A stretch of 64,000 nt of DNA from positions 4,836,001 through 4,900,000 of the forward strand of contig NC_092672.1 in the NCBI RefSeq assembly GCF_964355755.1, in the 5' to 3' direction. Positions 1-10,031 of the stretch are shown one piece after another. Below the pieces are notes generated by a model. That model was not told where the DNA came from. It did not search any database and saw only the letters and a list, made by a program, of their open reading frames with translations. Position 1 is the stretch's first letter; every line of letters begins with the position of its first letter. This stretch comes from Antedon mediterranea. Taxonomy: Eukaryota > Echinodermata > Crinoidea > Comatulida > Antedonidae. Both the position numbers and the translations under genes were made by a program.

Positions 1-126
1 TGAACAATTAAACAGTTTTGCCTACGTTGTTTTCTTGGTTTTGGTAAAGGTTCTAGATTTATTAACTAGGCCTAACCTGGTATTATACTAGTAATCCCGG
101 GTTAACATTGACATGGACCATGACTT

Positions 127-285
127 AGGCCGTGTTTCCGCAGCAAAAATGAACCGATAATTAACTGATAAAACTTCCTGTGGAAACGGGGTTTAACCGA
201 TTCTGCTTGAGAAAAATTAACCGATAATTATCTCATTCAAATCAGATAATTTTCGGTTAATTAAACACAACCTTACAATTGTAGA
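127..285. mobile_element. MITE, GGCCGTGTTTCC family, right end degraded
   Basis: The left end reads GGCCGTGTTTCCGCAGC followed by AACCGATAATTA words. The interior carries the mirror-image words TTAACCGATAATTATC and CGGTTAATT. A second copy at 20,705-20,863 keeps the opposite terminus, GGCTGTGGAAACACGGCC, so together they show a terminal-inverted-repeat element. No coding capacity. This copy has lost its right terminal repeat. The remaining sequence to 499 is the AT-rich 3' flank of the receptor at 500. Confidence 0.6.
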
Positions 286-499
286 TAAAATAGGCCTATA
301 CGGTATGTTGCCTACCAATTTCATTTACTATGTCAACATAGCCAGCTGTGGTATAATAGCATAGCACATTACCTTAAATTAATGTTAATCTATTATTTTA
401 TGGTAACCATTATACAATTATATTCGCAGCGAGTGAATTAGGTATACGATAGTACAAAAAAAAGAGACATGCGCACATGTCTCTATACTGAAAACAAGT

Positions 500-1441
500 C
501 TAGTTTGTTGTTTTAGATGTGGTACAGTACGTTTTGTTAAAAAGACGGCGTAGAGCACATGAAAATGTCCGCAGACGACAAAAATATATGAAAGGATTCA
601 CCGCAGAGTTCATATTAATAAGAACTTCTGCAATCAGATAATACCAATATACGTCTGACCTTTGGTACCCGAATGCAAAATATACGATCGGTCTCAGAGC
701 ATGAGGCAAATATGTAATACCGAAAGCACCGACGATCAAAGCACTTGTTTTAGCCGCTTTCAATCTTTTATGGACAGCCTTACGTGCAATTATCGAAGTA
801 AGTGCTTTGTTCTTCTCGTGTTTCCTTGCCTTTAAAACAATTCTGAAATACATTACAATCAGCAAGATTGTACCAATCGACACCATAACTAAACTTATAA
901 AACTTTGAGCCATACGGGCGCGTTGATCCAACTCATAGCAGAAGAAACGGTCCTCGATTTTGTTCATTTCCCCAAAGAGTAGTATCATGCCGTACAAACA
1001 ACCTAGAATCCATGCCAAAACAACAGAAGAGTAGATTCTACGGAGAGTTATAAGTCGATGATATTGTAGTGGGTTCACTATAGAAACGTAGCGATCCACG
1101 GTGATTAACAGAAGGTGACAAAAGGAAACGGCGATAAAAACAGTTGAAGGAATGTACTGCAAGTAACATTGACTGGGTAAGTAGAGAGATCTCCGTTCTA
1201 TTGAACCCCACATAAACATGGGTACTGCGATCATTCCTGTGAGTAGGTCCACAAACGCTAAGCTTCCTATTAAAATAAACTGTGGTTGGTAAAAACTTCG
1301 AGTTTGTCGAATTACAAAAAGAACAAGTGCGTTCCCTGCAATAATAAATAACGCCAATGGTATATACACTGATAGAGAAACAATTAAATTATCTCTTATT
1401 TCGTCAGTTGTGACATTTCTGCTCATATACATTTCATCCAT
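500..1441 (-). CDS. Class A 7TM receptor, intronless (block A, gene 1)
   Basis: A 313-residue single-exon rhodopsin-class receptor. Visible landmarks: N-glycosylation sequon NVT at 9-11, Asn37 in the TM1 GN pair, Asp65 in LAFVD of TM2, Cys92 before TM3, DRY 116-118, Trp144 in TM4, Cys168 in the second extracellular loop (likely disulphide with Cys92), a basic third intracellular loop around 205-228, Pro246 in TM6 and NPFIY 282-286. Helix 8 carries FSCALRRLF, whose Cys could be palmitoylated. The residue 18 before the DRY arginine is Ser99, so the amine-binding Asp is absent. TM6 reads TYLP instead of CWxP. The ATG lies just inside a family-wide conserved leader. The block B copy at 21,092-23,913 is destroyed. 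Ligand unknown; G-protein coupling is inferred from DRY and NPxxY. Confidence 0.9.
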   Translation of the reverse strand: MDEMYMSRNVTTDEIRDNLIVSLSVYIPLALFIIAGNALVLFVIRQTRSFYQPQFILIGSLAFVDLLTGMIAVPMFMWGSIERRSLYLPSQCYLQYIPSTVFIAVSFCHLLLITVDRYVSIVNPLQYHRLITLRRIYSSVVLAWILGCLYGMILLFGEMNKIEDRFFCYELDQRARMAQSFISLVMVSIGTILLIVMYFRIVLKARKHEKNKALTSIIARKAVHKRLKAAKTSALIVGAFGITYLPHALRPIVYFAFGYQRSDVYWYYLIAEVLINMNSAVNPFIYFCRLRTFSCALRRLFNKTYCTTSKTTN

Positions 1442-1545
1442 TGTGTACAGAATACAGTAATATTATAAATAAAAATTATATTGAATCAACTTGTTATATA
1501 ACGTTGAACCAACCATTTCCTGTAACAAACATCCAATCAACAATA
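1442..1545 (-). promoter_or_regulatory. Conserved proximal 5' module upstream of gene 1
   Basis: Sequence next to the ATG recurs before nearly all receptor genes in the window: a TGTGTACAGAATAC-type leader, then an AT stretch with TTGAATCAACTTG and TATATAAC, then an AGGAAA word (plus-strand tttcct at 1516-1521), then an inverted CCAAT box (plus-strand ccaatca at 1533-1539). The order and spacing suggest a core promoter with an NF-Y-type box about 95 bp upstream of the ATG. The function is inferred from conservation and motif type only. Confidence 0.45.
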
Positions 1546-2279
1546 TACCACGGATTTCTGATTCCATGTATCAAACAATTGAACTCATTATAAAAACAAA
1601 CCGTAATATCAGAAATAAAATGTGTAATTTTCCTTAGAATCTATTATTCATAAAACCACAACCTCCTCTAACTAACAACCAATTTGTAGGGACCTACAAT
1701 GCGTGCACGTAATGCTAATGATTCCATGAATTTATTGTTAGAAATAACTCAACATTTCTATCTCAACCGTATGACCAAAACTCGCGTCGTTTGAGATAGT
1801 ACACCTTTTAATTCTTCTTTAGCCATTTTGCTATCTTAGGACGACATCCTTTTGAAAAAATACCGAATTGTGTAATTCTCTTCTTTTTATATCTATAGGC
1901 CTATTAATGCTACTAAATTGGTCGCGTAATGTCACGTATTTCCACCGAAACTGCTGAATGGTACGTGCTCACATTTGGCACACTAATGTTTCTTGATGGG
2001 CCGCACACAATATGCTATCTCACTTTCCTGAATTTTATGGATAAATACTTTAAAAAAGGCAAAAAAAAACCAGTAATCTGACGTCCCAGCGGTTATGTTT
2101 TACGAGTTGTTACGTCACGTATCAACTACGCAATCTTCTATGTTGTGTACCGCAATGGCCGGATCTAAATACCATGTCGGGCCACCAAATTAAAATAATG
2201 TTTAGTCTCGGCAGCCGGCCAACCGTATCGACTGATTGAATCGTTGGAGTTTTAATTAATTACATCTGGAACATAATGT
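1546..2279. other. Non-coding spacer duplicated in block B
   Basis: No gene seen. This stretch is nearly identical to about 24,000-24,745. A 103-codon plus-strand frame open in the block B copy is broken here by a one-base change in an A-tract, and it shows no codon conservation, so I do not call a gene. It contains a family-type upstream flank at the left and an unclassified repeat-like segment at 1920-2245. Confidence 0.5.
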
Positions 2280-2282
2280 ATT

Positions 2283-2485
2283 TATGTTAAGAAATGAATA
2301 CATTAAGAAATGAATATGTTAAGAAATGAATATACATTAAGAACTGAATATATGAAGAAATGAATATGTTATGGAATGAAAACATTAAGAATTGAATATG
2401 TTAAGAAATAAATATGTTAAATAATAAATGTGTCATGAAATGAATATGTTACTAAATGATTATGTTATAAAATGTCATTAAGAAA
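2283..2485. repeat. Minisatellite, about 16-bp unit (TTAAGAAATGAATATG)
   Basis: Tandem degenerate units alternate between TTAAGAAATGAATATG and ATTAAGAAATGAATAC types. The block B copy (24,750-25,078) is about 130 bp longer, so the array changed length after the block duplication. Confidence 0.85.
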
Positions 2486-2538
2486 AGAACATTATATTTT
2501 AGTCAAAAAAGAAAAAATAATAATGTATTTCGTAATTC

Positions 2539-2615
2539 ACGGTTATCTCAGTGAGTAAAACGTGGCCATTGATATCAATGCTAAGCACAGTCGAGTTCGA
2601 ATCCGCAAAACTGTT
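2539..2615 (+). repeat. tRNA-like / SINE-head sequence
   Basis: An A-box-like TATCTCAGTGAGT is followed about 45 bases later by a near-perfect B box, GAGTTCGAATCC, as in tRNA-derived SINE heads. A clean acceptor stem and anticodon arm cannot be drawn with confidence, so this is a tRNA-derived repeat or pseudo-tRNA and not a called tRNA. An essentially identical copy sits at 25,131-25,206 in block B. Confidence 0.5.
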
Positions 2616-2639
2616 ACTTATTTAAAAAGTGTGAGGTCG

Positions 2640-2936
2640 TTTTTTTTATTGGGTTTCCGCAGCCAGAAATTCTCCAGCCCATTTGATACAATTTCTGATT
2701 TAAAAAAATGTAATCGCAGTCGCTTTTAAAAACGCCACCTATTTTCAATACTTGTGATCACATGATATGATGGCATTTTTGTGAAAAAGCTTGGATCCCC
2801 TTGATTTAGGATATTTCGACCTCCCGTTGATTACGAAATTCGGCCATCTAAGCCTTTAATTTGCATAATTAAAAATGGCGGCCACTTTTTAATAACTACT
2901 CTATATCTTGAAAACCACTAGTCACAGATAATTATT
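2640..2936. other. Unclassified repeat-like spacer
   Basis: Contains AAAATGGCGGCCAC and TCGACCTCCC words resembling sequence around the long inverted-repeat element at 51,243. It is copied at 25,240-25,535. No open frame of interest. Confidence 0.35.
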
Positions 2937-3005
2937 CAGTGGATATACTGTACCACACAGTTAATGCATCAACAACAATCAACAATTCATTTTATTTCCT
3001 TATAA

Positions 3006-3056
3006 AACAAACAATTAAATTATCTCTTATTTCGTCAGTCGTAATATTTCTGCATT
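3006..3056 (-). pseudogene. Receptor N-terminal relic
   Basis: Reading on the minus strand gives the family N terminus NITTDEIRDNLIV and then runs straight into receptor 5'-flank sequence. It is bracketed by two direct copies of a receptor upstream segment (2937-3006 and 3137-3209, CAGTGGATATACTGTACC type). It looks like the collapsed remains of a receptor gene. Block B has a single copy of the flanking repeat (about 25,528-25,600) and lacks the relic. Confidence 0.6.
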
Positions 3057-3209
3057 TTATCCTTTATGTCCAGAATATATAATTACTGTAAACAAGATGA
3101 TATTAAACCAATCTTTTCCTCCAACTAAAAACAACCAATCAGTGGGTATACTGTACCACACAGTTCATGCATCAACAACAATCAACAATTCATTTTATTT
3201 CCTTATAAA

Positions 3210-4417
3210 ACTATTAAATAATAATACTGTAAACAATATAAAAACAACAATTTGCAAATTTCCTTATACTCTTTAATTATTCATACAAAGCACAGCATAA
3301 TTTTCAATTAGTTTCAGTATAAAATGTTATCTTATAAAAACACGAAATTTATTGAGATTTTTCTAAAACATATAAATAATATAATTTATTGACAAAAACA
3401 AAACAAATTCCTAAAACAATGAATTCAGATATTTTATCAATTTTAAAGCATTAAAGATGTGGAAAATGACTGTATGTTGTCAACTACATTTGATAAACTG
3501 GAAATTCTCGTTACTTTATCTAATTAATCGTTTAGACCTACACTCTAAAAGTATGTTTTTAAACTCTAAACACTTTTTAAACACTTCCTTGCTAACATGT
3601 TTAATGTGTAATGTTTACATAATTTAAACATGGTGTTCAGACATCTGACCTTTAGATAATTCCAATTTAGTGTTTAGATATATCTATTGCTCAGTCCAAA
3701 ATAATGAAAACAAATGTTAGGATCTTTTTTAATTGCTGCGTATTGTATTCAATCGATCGCAAGTATAAACAAAAACTGCTACGGAATATGATAATTTGGT
3801 CCCATCTTTGCAACAACCCAGACATTATTAAAAATAATGAAACACAGTTGAATACTGTACATAGGCTTACTTAAAATTACAAAATATAAACATTTTGGCA
3901 ACAATTGTGTTTTAAGGTTTAAGAACATTTAACTGTGTCCTATCAACATCTAGCACATATTGAACTGAATGAGGAATTAATTCCAATTTAAACAATACTG
4001 CTACGGTATGCCTCATAACGAGGTAAATAAACATGATAATTAAAAAGTTGCGTTTAAATCCAATATTCCTATTTGTCAGTGTCAATTTACTTTTAAAATT
4101 TCTTGCATTTATGCAAAATGACTACAAGCAAATGACGTAATGGTCTCAATTCTTGTTTTCTGAACAATCGTGTACAAAAAATCAACAAAAATACTGAAAC
4201 TCCTGACCTTGGGTAATATGAACTATGATGAACAAATTACCCGAACTAACTACAAACGTCGTTAATACAGAACAGTAAGCAAGTTTATCTTAAAGATGAA
4301 AATATACAGTAGTAGATAAAGCACAACAAAATCTTGACAACAACTCCGTGATACTTTGCAGTGACATACTGTTACGAGTGTGCGAATTGACGTCGGTAGG
4401 CATATTAGAGAAAAACC
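3210..4417. other. AT-rich intergenic spacer, 3' flank of gene 2
   Basis: No gene seen. The terminal part (about 4270-4417) belongs to the conserved receptor 3' flank, with AGCAAGTTTATCTTAAAGAT and a GATAAAGCACAACAAAATC word recurring downstream of many paralogues. Colinear with 25,600-26,808. Confidence 0.5.
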
Positions 4418-5335
4418 TCAAGCTCTAGTAAAACAGTTGTTTAAAAGACGACGCAGAGCACATGAAAATAGCTGTACACGCCAAACGTATATGAACGGAT
4501 TCACCGCAGAGTTCATGTAAAGAAGAGCGTCTTCAATCAGATCATACCAATGCAAGCGTGACTCTCCGTATTCCGGTACTAAATATACGACCGGTTTCAG
4601 AGCATAAGGCAAAAACGCAATAGCGAATGCAACGATGATCAGGGCACTTGTTTTAGCTGCTTTGTATCTTTTACGAATAAGATTACGTGTGCTCACCGTA
4701 CCGACTCTCATTTTCTCATATTTCCTTGCTACAAAAACAATTCTGGAATACATTACGATCATTAAGATTGTACCAATCGACACCACGCATGAAATAGTGT
4801 ACCTTTGACCTGCAAGAGCACGTTGATCCACCTGGTAGCAAAAGGAAATTCCTTCAATCTTTTTTAGATTTCCGAACACTAATACCATGGTGCCGTAAAA
4901 ACAACATATAATCCATGAAATCGCAATGGCAAAGTAGATTTTACGGAGTTGCATAAATTGACGATGCTGTAGCGGGCTCACAATAGAAACGTAGCGATCT
5001 ACGGTGATTAACAGAAGGTGGAAAAAGGAGACGGAGACAAAAATCACTGAAGGAATGTACTGCAAGTGGCAGTTAATCCGTACGAAGAGAGACTTCTGTA
5101 AGATAGCAGACCACATATGCATAGGTACGGCGATAATTCCTGTGAGTAGGTCCACAAACGCTAAGCTTCTTAGTAAAACAAACTGTGGTTTGTCATAACT
5201 TTTAGTTTGTCGAATCAAAAAAAGAACAAGTGCGTTCCCAGCAATAATTAATAACGCCAATGGTGTATACACGGATAGAACAAAGATTAAATTATCTCTC
5301 ATTTCGTCTGTGGTTGCATTGTTGCTTCCAGTCAT
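4418..5335 (-). CDS. Class A 7TM receptor, intronless (block A, gene 2)
   Basis: 305 residues, of the short-tailed subclade that begins MTGSNN or MAGSSN. N-glycosylation sequon NAT at 6-8, Asp62 in TM2, Cys89, DRY 113-115, Cys166 in ECL2, KAAKTSAL at the base of TM6, Pro243 (FLP) and NPFIY 279-283. The tail is only LLNNCFTRA after helix 8, unlike the longer tails of genes 12169 and 13772. The residue matching 3.32 is Ser96. ECL3 contains an unusual PEYGESRLHW segment where paralogues have YQPSDLYW, a candidate ligand-specificity difference. The block B orthologue at 26,809 is also open. Confidence 0.9.
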   Translation of the reverse strand: MTGSNNATTDEMRDNLIFVLSVYTPLALLIIAGNALVLFLIRQTKSYDKPQFVLLRSLAFVDLLTGIIAVPMHMWSAILQKSLFVRINCHLQYIPSVIFVSVSFFHLLLITVDRYVSIVSPLQHRQFMQLRKIYFAIAISWIICCFYGTMVLVFGNLKKIEGISFCYQVDQRALAGQRYTISCVVSIGTILMIVMYSRIVFVARKYEKMRVGTVSTRNLIRKRYKAAKTSALIIVAFAIAFLPYALKPVVYLVPEYGESRLHWYDLIEDALLYMNSAVNPFIYVWRVQLFSCALRRLLNNCFTRA

Positions 5336-5538
5336 TGTGTTCAGAATACACAGTGAGATTATTATAAATAAAAATGTATTGAATCAACTTGTTACATAAC
5401 AAAACCAACCTTTTCATTTAACATCTAACGAGTAAATAATGTCACGCAATTCCTGATACAATTTATCAAACAAATTTCCTGAAACAAATGCAGTAACATA
5501 AAAAAATAAATAGTAACTTAATAAACTCCAACCAATCA
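5336..5538 (-). promoter_or_regulatory. 5' flank of gene 2 with CCAAT box
   Basis: The leader TGTGTTCAGAATACAC is adjacent to the ATG. A family-conserved AT segment with TTGAATCAACTTG follows, and an inverted CCAAT box (plus-strand ccaatca 5532-5538) lies about 200 bp upstream. The flank of the gene at 26,809 is nearly identical over this interval. Confidence 0.35.
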
Positions 5539-5913
5539 GTATAGGCCTAAACAAAAACTGCTACAGAATATGGTAATTTGATCCTATCTTCGCAACAACC
5601 CAGACAAGATATAAAACAAATAATGAAACACAGTTGATTACTGTACATACGCTTACTTAAAATTACAAAATATAAACATTTTTGGCAACAACAGTGTTTT
5701 AAGGTTTTATTCAGGACATTTAACTGTAGGCCTATCAACATCTGCGCATATTGAACTGAATGAGGAAATAATTACAGTTTGAACCACACTTCTTGCTTCA
5801 TAAGGTAAATAAACATGATAATTAAAAAGTTGCATTTAAATCCAATCTTCCTATTAGTCAGTGTCAACTTACTTTAAATATTTAAATTTTTTTTAAACGA
5901 TTTAGTTTATGAA
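5539..5913. other. AT-rich spacer
   Basis: No gene seen. A 64-codon minus-strand frame at 5547-5741 is low-complexity and is not maintained in the block B copy near 27,940. Confidence 0.4.
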
Positions 5914-6044
5914 TGCTCTGTCTACACTATTACATTTTATGTGACAAATAATTGTGATGCACCCATACTATATGGACACGATGATGTCATACCACTACCA
6001 TATTTGGGCACATCAAAATTGTTTGATAGTATAGACAGAGCTTT
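5914..6044. mobile_element. MITE, GCTCTGTCTACACTAT family
   Basis: Terminal inverted repeats: GCTCTGTCTACACTAT at the left and ATAGTATAGACAGAGC at the right. The interior, TGTGACAAA...GTGATGCACC, is shared with 28,350-28,480 and, more diverged, with 56,461-56,600. The 75-codon plus-strand frame starting at 5941 lies in this element and is not a gene. It has the same position relative to gene 3 in both blocks, so it inserted before the block duplication. Confidence 0.8.
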
Positions 6045-6314
6045 ATGCTTGTTTACCAAACAATCGCATTTAAAAATCATTAACAACACTGACCTAGTAA
6101 TGTACTATAACAAATTACCTAAGCTAAATACAAACGTTAATACAGAACAGCAAGCAAGTTTATCTTAAAGATGAAAATATTGTAGGCCTAGATAAAGCAA
6201 AACAAAATCTTGATAACAAATCCTTGTACACTTTACAGCGCGCGACATACTGGTACGATTGTGTCTGAAATGACGTCGGTAGCCATATTAGAGACAAACC
6301 TCGGTCGTTAATTT

Positions 6315-7226
6315 TCAAGCTCTAGTAGAACAGTTGTTTAAAAGACGACGCAGAGCACATGAAAATTGTTGTAGACGGCAAACATATATAAACGGATTCA
6401 CCGCAGAGTTCATATAAACAAGAACGTCTGCAATCAGATCATACCAATACAATAAGTCTGACGGTTGATATATCAAATATAGGACCGGTTTCAGAGTACA
6501 AGGCAAAAACGCAATAGCGAATGCAACGATGATAAGGGCACTTGTTTTAGCTGCTTTGTATCTTTTACGAATAAGATTACGTGTACTCATCGTACCGACT
6601 CTCATTTTCTCATATTTCCTTGCTACAAAAACAATTCTGGAATACATTACGATCATTAAGATTGTACCAATCGACACAAGACATAAAGCAATGTACCTTT
6701 GAGCTGTATCAGCACGTTGATCCACCTGGTAGCAAAAGAAAATTCCTTCAATCTTTTTTAGTTTTCCAAAATATGCTACCATGCCATAAAAACAACTTAT
6801 AATCCATGAAATAGCAATGGCAGAGTAGATTTTACGGAGTTCCATAAATTTACGATGCTGTAGCGGGCTCACAATAGAAACGTACCGATCCGCAGTGATT
6901 AACAGAAGGTGAAAAAAGGAGACTGAGACAAAAATGTTTGAAGGAACGTACTGCAAGTGGCAGTAATTCCGTACGAAGAGAGACTTCTGTAAGATAGCAG
7001 TCCACATAAACATTGGTACGGCGATAATTCCTGTGAGTAGGTCCACAAACGCTAAGCTTCCTAGTAAAACATATTGAGGTTTGTCATAACTTTTAGTTTG
7101 TCGAATCAAAAAAAGAACAAGTGCGTTCCCAGCAATAATAAATAACGCTAGTGGTATATACATGGATAGAACAAACATTAAATTATCTCTCATTTCGTCT
7201 GTGGTTGCATTGCTGCTTCCAGCCAT
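6315..7226 (-). CDS. Class A 7TM receptor, intronless (block A, gene 3)
   Basis: 303 residues from the family-consistent start MAGSSNATTDEM. The frame is open for 35 more codons upstream, but that extension is the conserved 5' flank and lacks family support. Sequon NAT 6-8, Cys89, DRY 113-115 preceded by Ala (ITADRY, where paralogues have ITVDRY), ECL2 Cys165, Pro242 in AFLP, NPFIY 277-281, tail LLNNCSTRA. TM6 ends PCTLKPVLY where relatives have PYALKP. The block B copy at 28,750-29,660 has lost one base in TM1, so this is the only working copy of the pair. Confidence 0.9.
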   Translation of the reverse strand: MAGSSNATTDEMRDNLMFVLSMYIPLALFIIAGNALVLFLIRQTKSYDKPQYVLLGSLAFVDLLTGIIAVPMFMWTAILQKSLFVRNYCHLQYVPSNIFVSVSFFHLLLITADRYVSIVSPLQHRKFMELRKIYSAIAISWIISCFYGMVAYFGKLKKIEGIFFCYQVDQRADTAQRYIALCLVSIGTILMIVMYSRIVFVARKYEKMRVGTMSTRNLIRKRYKAAKTSALIIVAFAIAFLPCTLKPVLYLIYQPSDLLYWYDLIADVLVYMNSAVNPFIYVCRLQQFSCALRRLLNNCSTRA

Positions 7227-7570
7227 TGTGTTCAGAAACACAGTGAGATTATTATAAATAAGAAGGTATTGAATCAACTTGTTATATAACGAAAACCAAC
7301 CCTCTCCTTTAACCGCTAACGAGTATATCATGCTACGTAATTACCTGATACTATTTATCAAACAAATTCCCAGAAACAAAAACAGTATTATCAAAAATAA
7401 AATGTAATAACTTAATAAACCACAACCAATTTCCTGTAACTCTAACATCCAATACGAGGGGCCACAGTGCGTGCACATAATTCCGTAATTTCATGAATGA
7501 ACTAGAAGTAACTCAAAATAAAACAAGGCCAACAGCCATTAAGTCGCGTGCTACAATGCATAGTGATACC

Positions 7571-7640
7571 GGACCGACAGACAGACCGACAGACCGACAG
7601 ACAGACCGACAGACAGACAGACAGAGAGACCGACCGACCA
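7571..7640. repeat. Simple repeat (GACAGACC / GACA)n
   Basis: Interleaved CCGACAGACAGA units. A related array lies at 8216-8271, and a shorter one at about 30,003-30,022 in block B. All are flanked by GCATAGTGATACC on the left and a GTGAACTATA word on the right. Confidence 0.9.
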
Positions 7641-8215
7641 ACATAGTGAACTATACTGACCGAAATTACTGAACATGTTTAAAAATGTTGAAATGTTTAA
7701 AAACATTTATTTTTTTTTAATTTACACGTGCGTAGCCTGTCACTTTCGACGTGCTCGTATAACGTAATTTCAAGTTGAAAAGTAAGTCAAGAAAACAGAA
7801 ATCGGGCAAAAAGAGTGCGCAATAACATTTAACGCGCAGTGCGCGCGCAAAAATATGCGCACTCATGGCAATTTTTTAAACGCTTATTTCATCGAAAATA
7901 AATTTTGAAAATGTTAAGCGCGCGTACGCATGCGTTACATGCGCTACGCACGTAATTGTATTGCCATATGATGATTTATGCCCTGAAATTTATTATTACC
8001 AAATTTTATTTAATTGTGATTCATGGTTGTGAAGATATGATTACAAACGTGATTTCGTTAAATCGTGCGTAGACCGCGTAATTTTTTATTGCGCACCGTG
8101 AAAACATAACCACATTGATTCCTGGCCATAAGGAATATACTGTGAAAAATTGACCTAGCTAGATTAAACTGATATCAAGATAAGGTCAGAAAGCGATAAA
8201 ACGCATAGTGATACC
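7641..8215. other. Block-A-only CpG-rich segment between two simple repeats
   Basis: About 570 bp absent from the equivalent place in block B. It contains runs of alternating GCGC (7830-7870, 7917-7955, 8060-8100) that stand out against the AT-rich surroundings. It is bracketed by direct copies of GCATAGTGATACCGGACCGA (7558 and 8203). No open frame of note. Confidence 0.5.
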
Positions 8216-8271
8216 GGACCGACAGACAGACAGACAGACCGACAGACCGACAGACAGACCGACCGACCGAC
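8216..8271. repeat. Simple repeat (GACAGACC)n, second array
   Basis: Same units and same flanking words as the array at 7571. It is followed at about 8285-8303 by a short palindrome of the AGTCGC..CGCGACT type, perfect in the block B counterpart (30,037-30,054). Confidence 0.85.
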
Positions 8272-8301
8272 ATAGTGAACTATAGAGTCGCTTCCACGCG
8301 A

Positions 8302-8518
8302 CTAAAAAGTAACGCAAGATACAAGCCCACATATATGTATGGGTACGGCGATAATTCCTGTGAGTAGGTCTACAAACGCTAAGCTTCCTAGTAAAATGAA
8401 TTTGTCAAAACGTAGAGTTTGTCGAATAAACAAAACAAGTGCATTCCCAGAAACAATAACTAATGCCAATGGTATATATACTGATTTCGTCAGTCGTAAT
8501 ATTTCTGCTTATAGGCAT
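8302..8518 (-). pseudogene. Receptor relic, N terminus to TM2
   Basis: The minus strand begins MPISRNITTDE and then, in another frame, gives VSGNALVLF, FILLGSLAFVDLLTG and IIAVPIHI, ending before TM3. Codons between DE and TM1 are missing, so the frame breaks. The remainder of the receptor is absent. A shorter copy at the same place in block B (30,060-30,249) carries a further deletion in TM2. Confidence 0.8.
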
Positions 8519-8707
8519 TTCAACTATTATGTCAAGAATATGTAATTACTGTTTTGAAAAACAAGATGATATTGAACCAATCTTTTCCTCCAACTAAACA
8601 CCCATATCAGTGGGTATACTGTACCACCCAGTTCATGCATCAACAATTCATTTCCTTATAAAACTATTTTCTAAAATTTGACAATTTCCTTAATACGCAA
8701 ACAATGT

Positions 8708-8882
8708 CTTGGTTCCCACTAGAACGTAACGCAAGGACGTAAACGCAACGCAAGCGTTTTAACCAATGACAAGCGAAGTTATAGACAGTTAGCAATCACA
8801 AGCGAATAAGCCATCGCTTGTGATTGGTCAATTCACTTGCGTTGCGTTACGTCCTTGCGTTGCGTCACTAGTGGGAACCAAG
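8708..8882. mobile_element. MITE with CTTGGTTCCCACTAG ends
   Basis: 175 bp with terminal inverted repeats: CTTGGTTCCCACTAG at the left and CTAGTGGGAACCAAG at the right. These are followed inward by inverted ACGCAAGGACGTAA / TTACGTCCTTGCGT and by GCAACGCAAG / CTTGCGTTGC. No coding capacity. It is absent from the equivalent block B position. A copy of TTTCCTTAATACGCAAACAA lies on each side (about 8689 and 8906). Confidence 0.85.
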
Positions 8883-10031
8883 CTTTAGAGACTATGTAGA
8901 AAATTTCCTTAATACGCAAACAATGTCACTAAGGGTTCATCATGAATTGTATAATTCTCCTTCCTTTTATATAATATATTCATACAAATGTCACATCTTT
9001 TCTTCTTTTGTTGCGGTATTACTTGATACATTGTAATCACAAATGACATGTATTCTTACGCATAAACAAGGTTTAAAGAGGACATATAAATACATGAGAA
9101 GCATTGACAGCAAGACAAGTTCCCAAAACTCTGAACTTGTCTATCAAACAGCTATTTTTAATTTCAGATCATGTTATTCAACATCATGTATTATAGGCTA
9201 CTGGTGTCAACTGTGACAACAGGGATATTTTCAAAAACTATCTTAAGAAAAGTAGATGTGACACCTGAAAAAGTTGAATGCTGCATAGAATACCCAATCA
9301 GTGGATATACTGTAGCACACAGTTCACGCATCAACAATTCATTTCCTTATAAAACTATTTTCTAAAATTTGGAAATTTCCTTAATATTTTTTTATTATTC
9401 ATACAAAGTAGGCCTATTACATATTCAGTTTGTTTCATTATTACATGATATCTTGTAAAAACAATCAAACAACTGTCTAAACCCGAAATTAATTGAGATT
9501 TTATATTTCATTATATGTATGTATATAAGATATAATATATTGACAAAACAAAACAAATTCCCCAAAAAATTGAATTCAGATATTTTTATTTTATAAATGT
9601 TAACGCATGTGGAAAAATTACTGTATGTTGTCAACTGCATGTGGAAAACTGGAAATTCCCATTTATTTTTCTAAATATATGGACACTCTAGGCCCTAAAC
9701 ACATTTTTTGCTACCATTTTATAAACACTGCGATGTTTAGATATCCAATGCAAAAACGTAAGCATGTCTCTACTGAAAATAAGTCTCGCTTGTTGTTTGT
9801 TTAGCTGCCGTACGTTTTTTTTTTTGCAAGGCTAGCCTATCCCGTTCGAAAACGTTATTACAGAACAGGTTTTCTTTTACCTGTGTAATCCTGTATAAAG
9901 ATTTTGTTAAATAACAAGTTTATTTGTAAGTATAAAAGTAGATAAAGCAAAACAAAATGGAGACATACATTACCTATGTACACCTGCCATCGATGTGTAT
10001 GTCAGTTGTAATTGGAAAAGTACATTTCCCT
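8883..10031. other. Spacer containing a duplicated receptor upstream flank and the 3' flank of gene 5
   Basis: 9290-9400 repeats the upstream segment seen at 8600-8690 (TATACTGTA...CAACAATTCATTTCC). About 9420-10,031 is colinear with 30,430-31,069. No gene recognised; short frames here are not preserved between blocks in a meaningful way. Confidence 0.4.

Noticed and set aside
2539-2615. Genuine tRNA gene
   Set aside because: A and B boxes are suggestive, but no convincing acceptor stem or anticodon arm could be folded by eye.
5004-5198. Plus-strand open frames overlapping receptors (also at 6581, 8339, 10233, 10780, 13746, 16038, 19610, 29016, 31819, 34777, 48717, 57097)
   Set aside because: They are antisense shadows of conserved receptor codons and show no independent signal.
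7571-8271. Possible CRISPR-like spacing in the GACAGACC repeats
   Set aside because: Simple sequence repeats with no unique spacers, in an animal genome.
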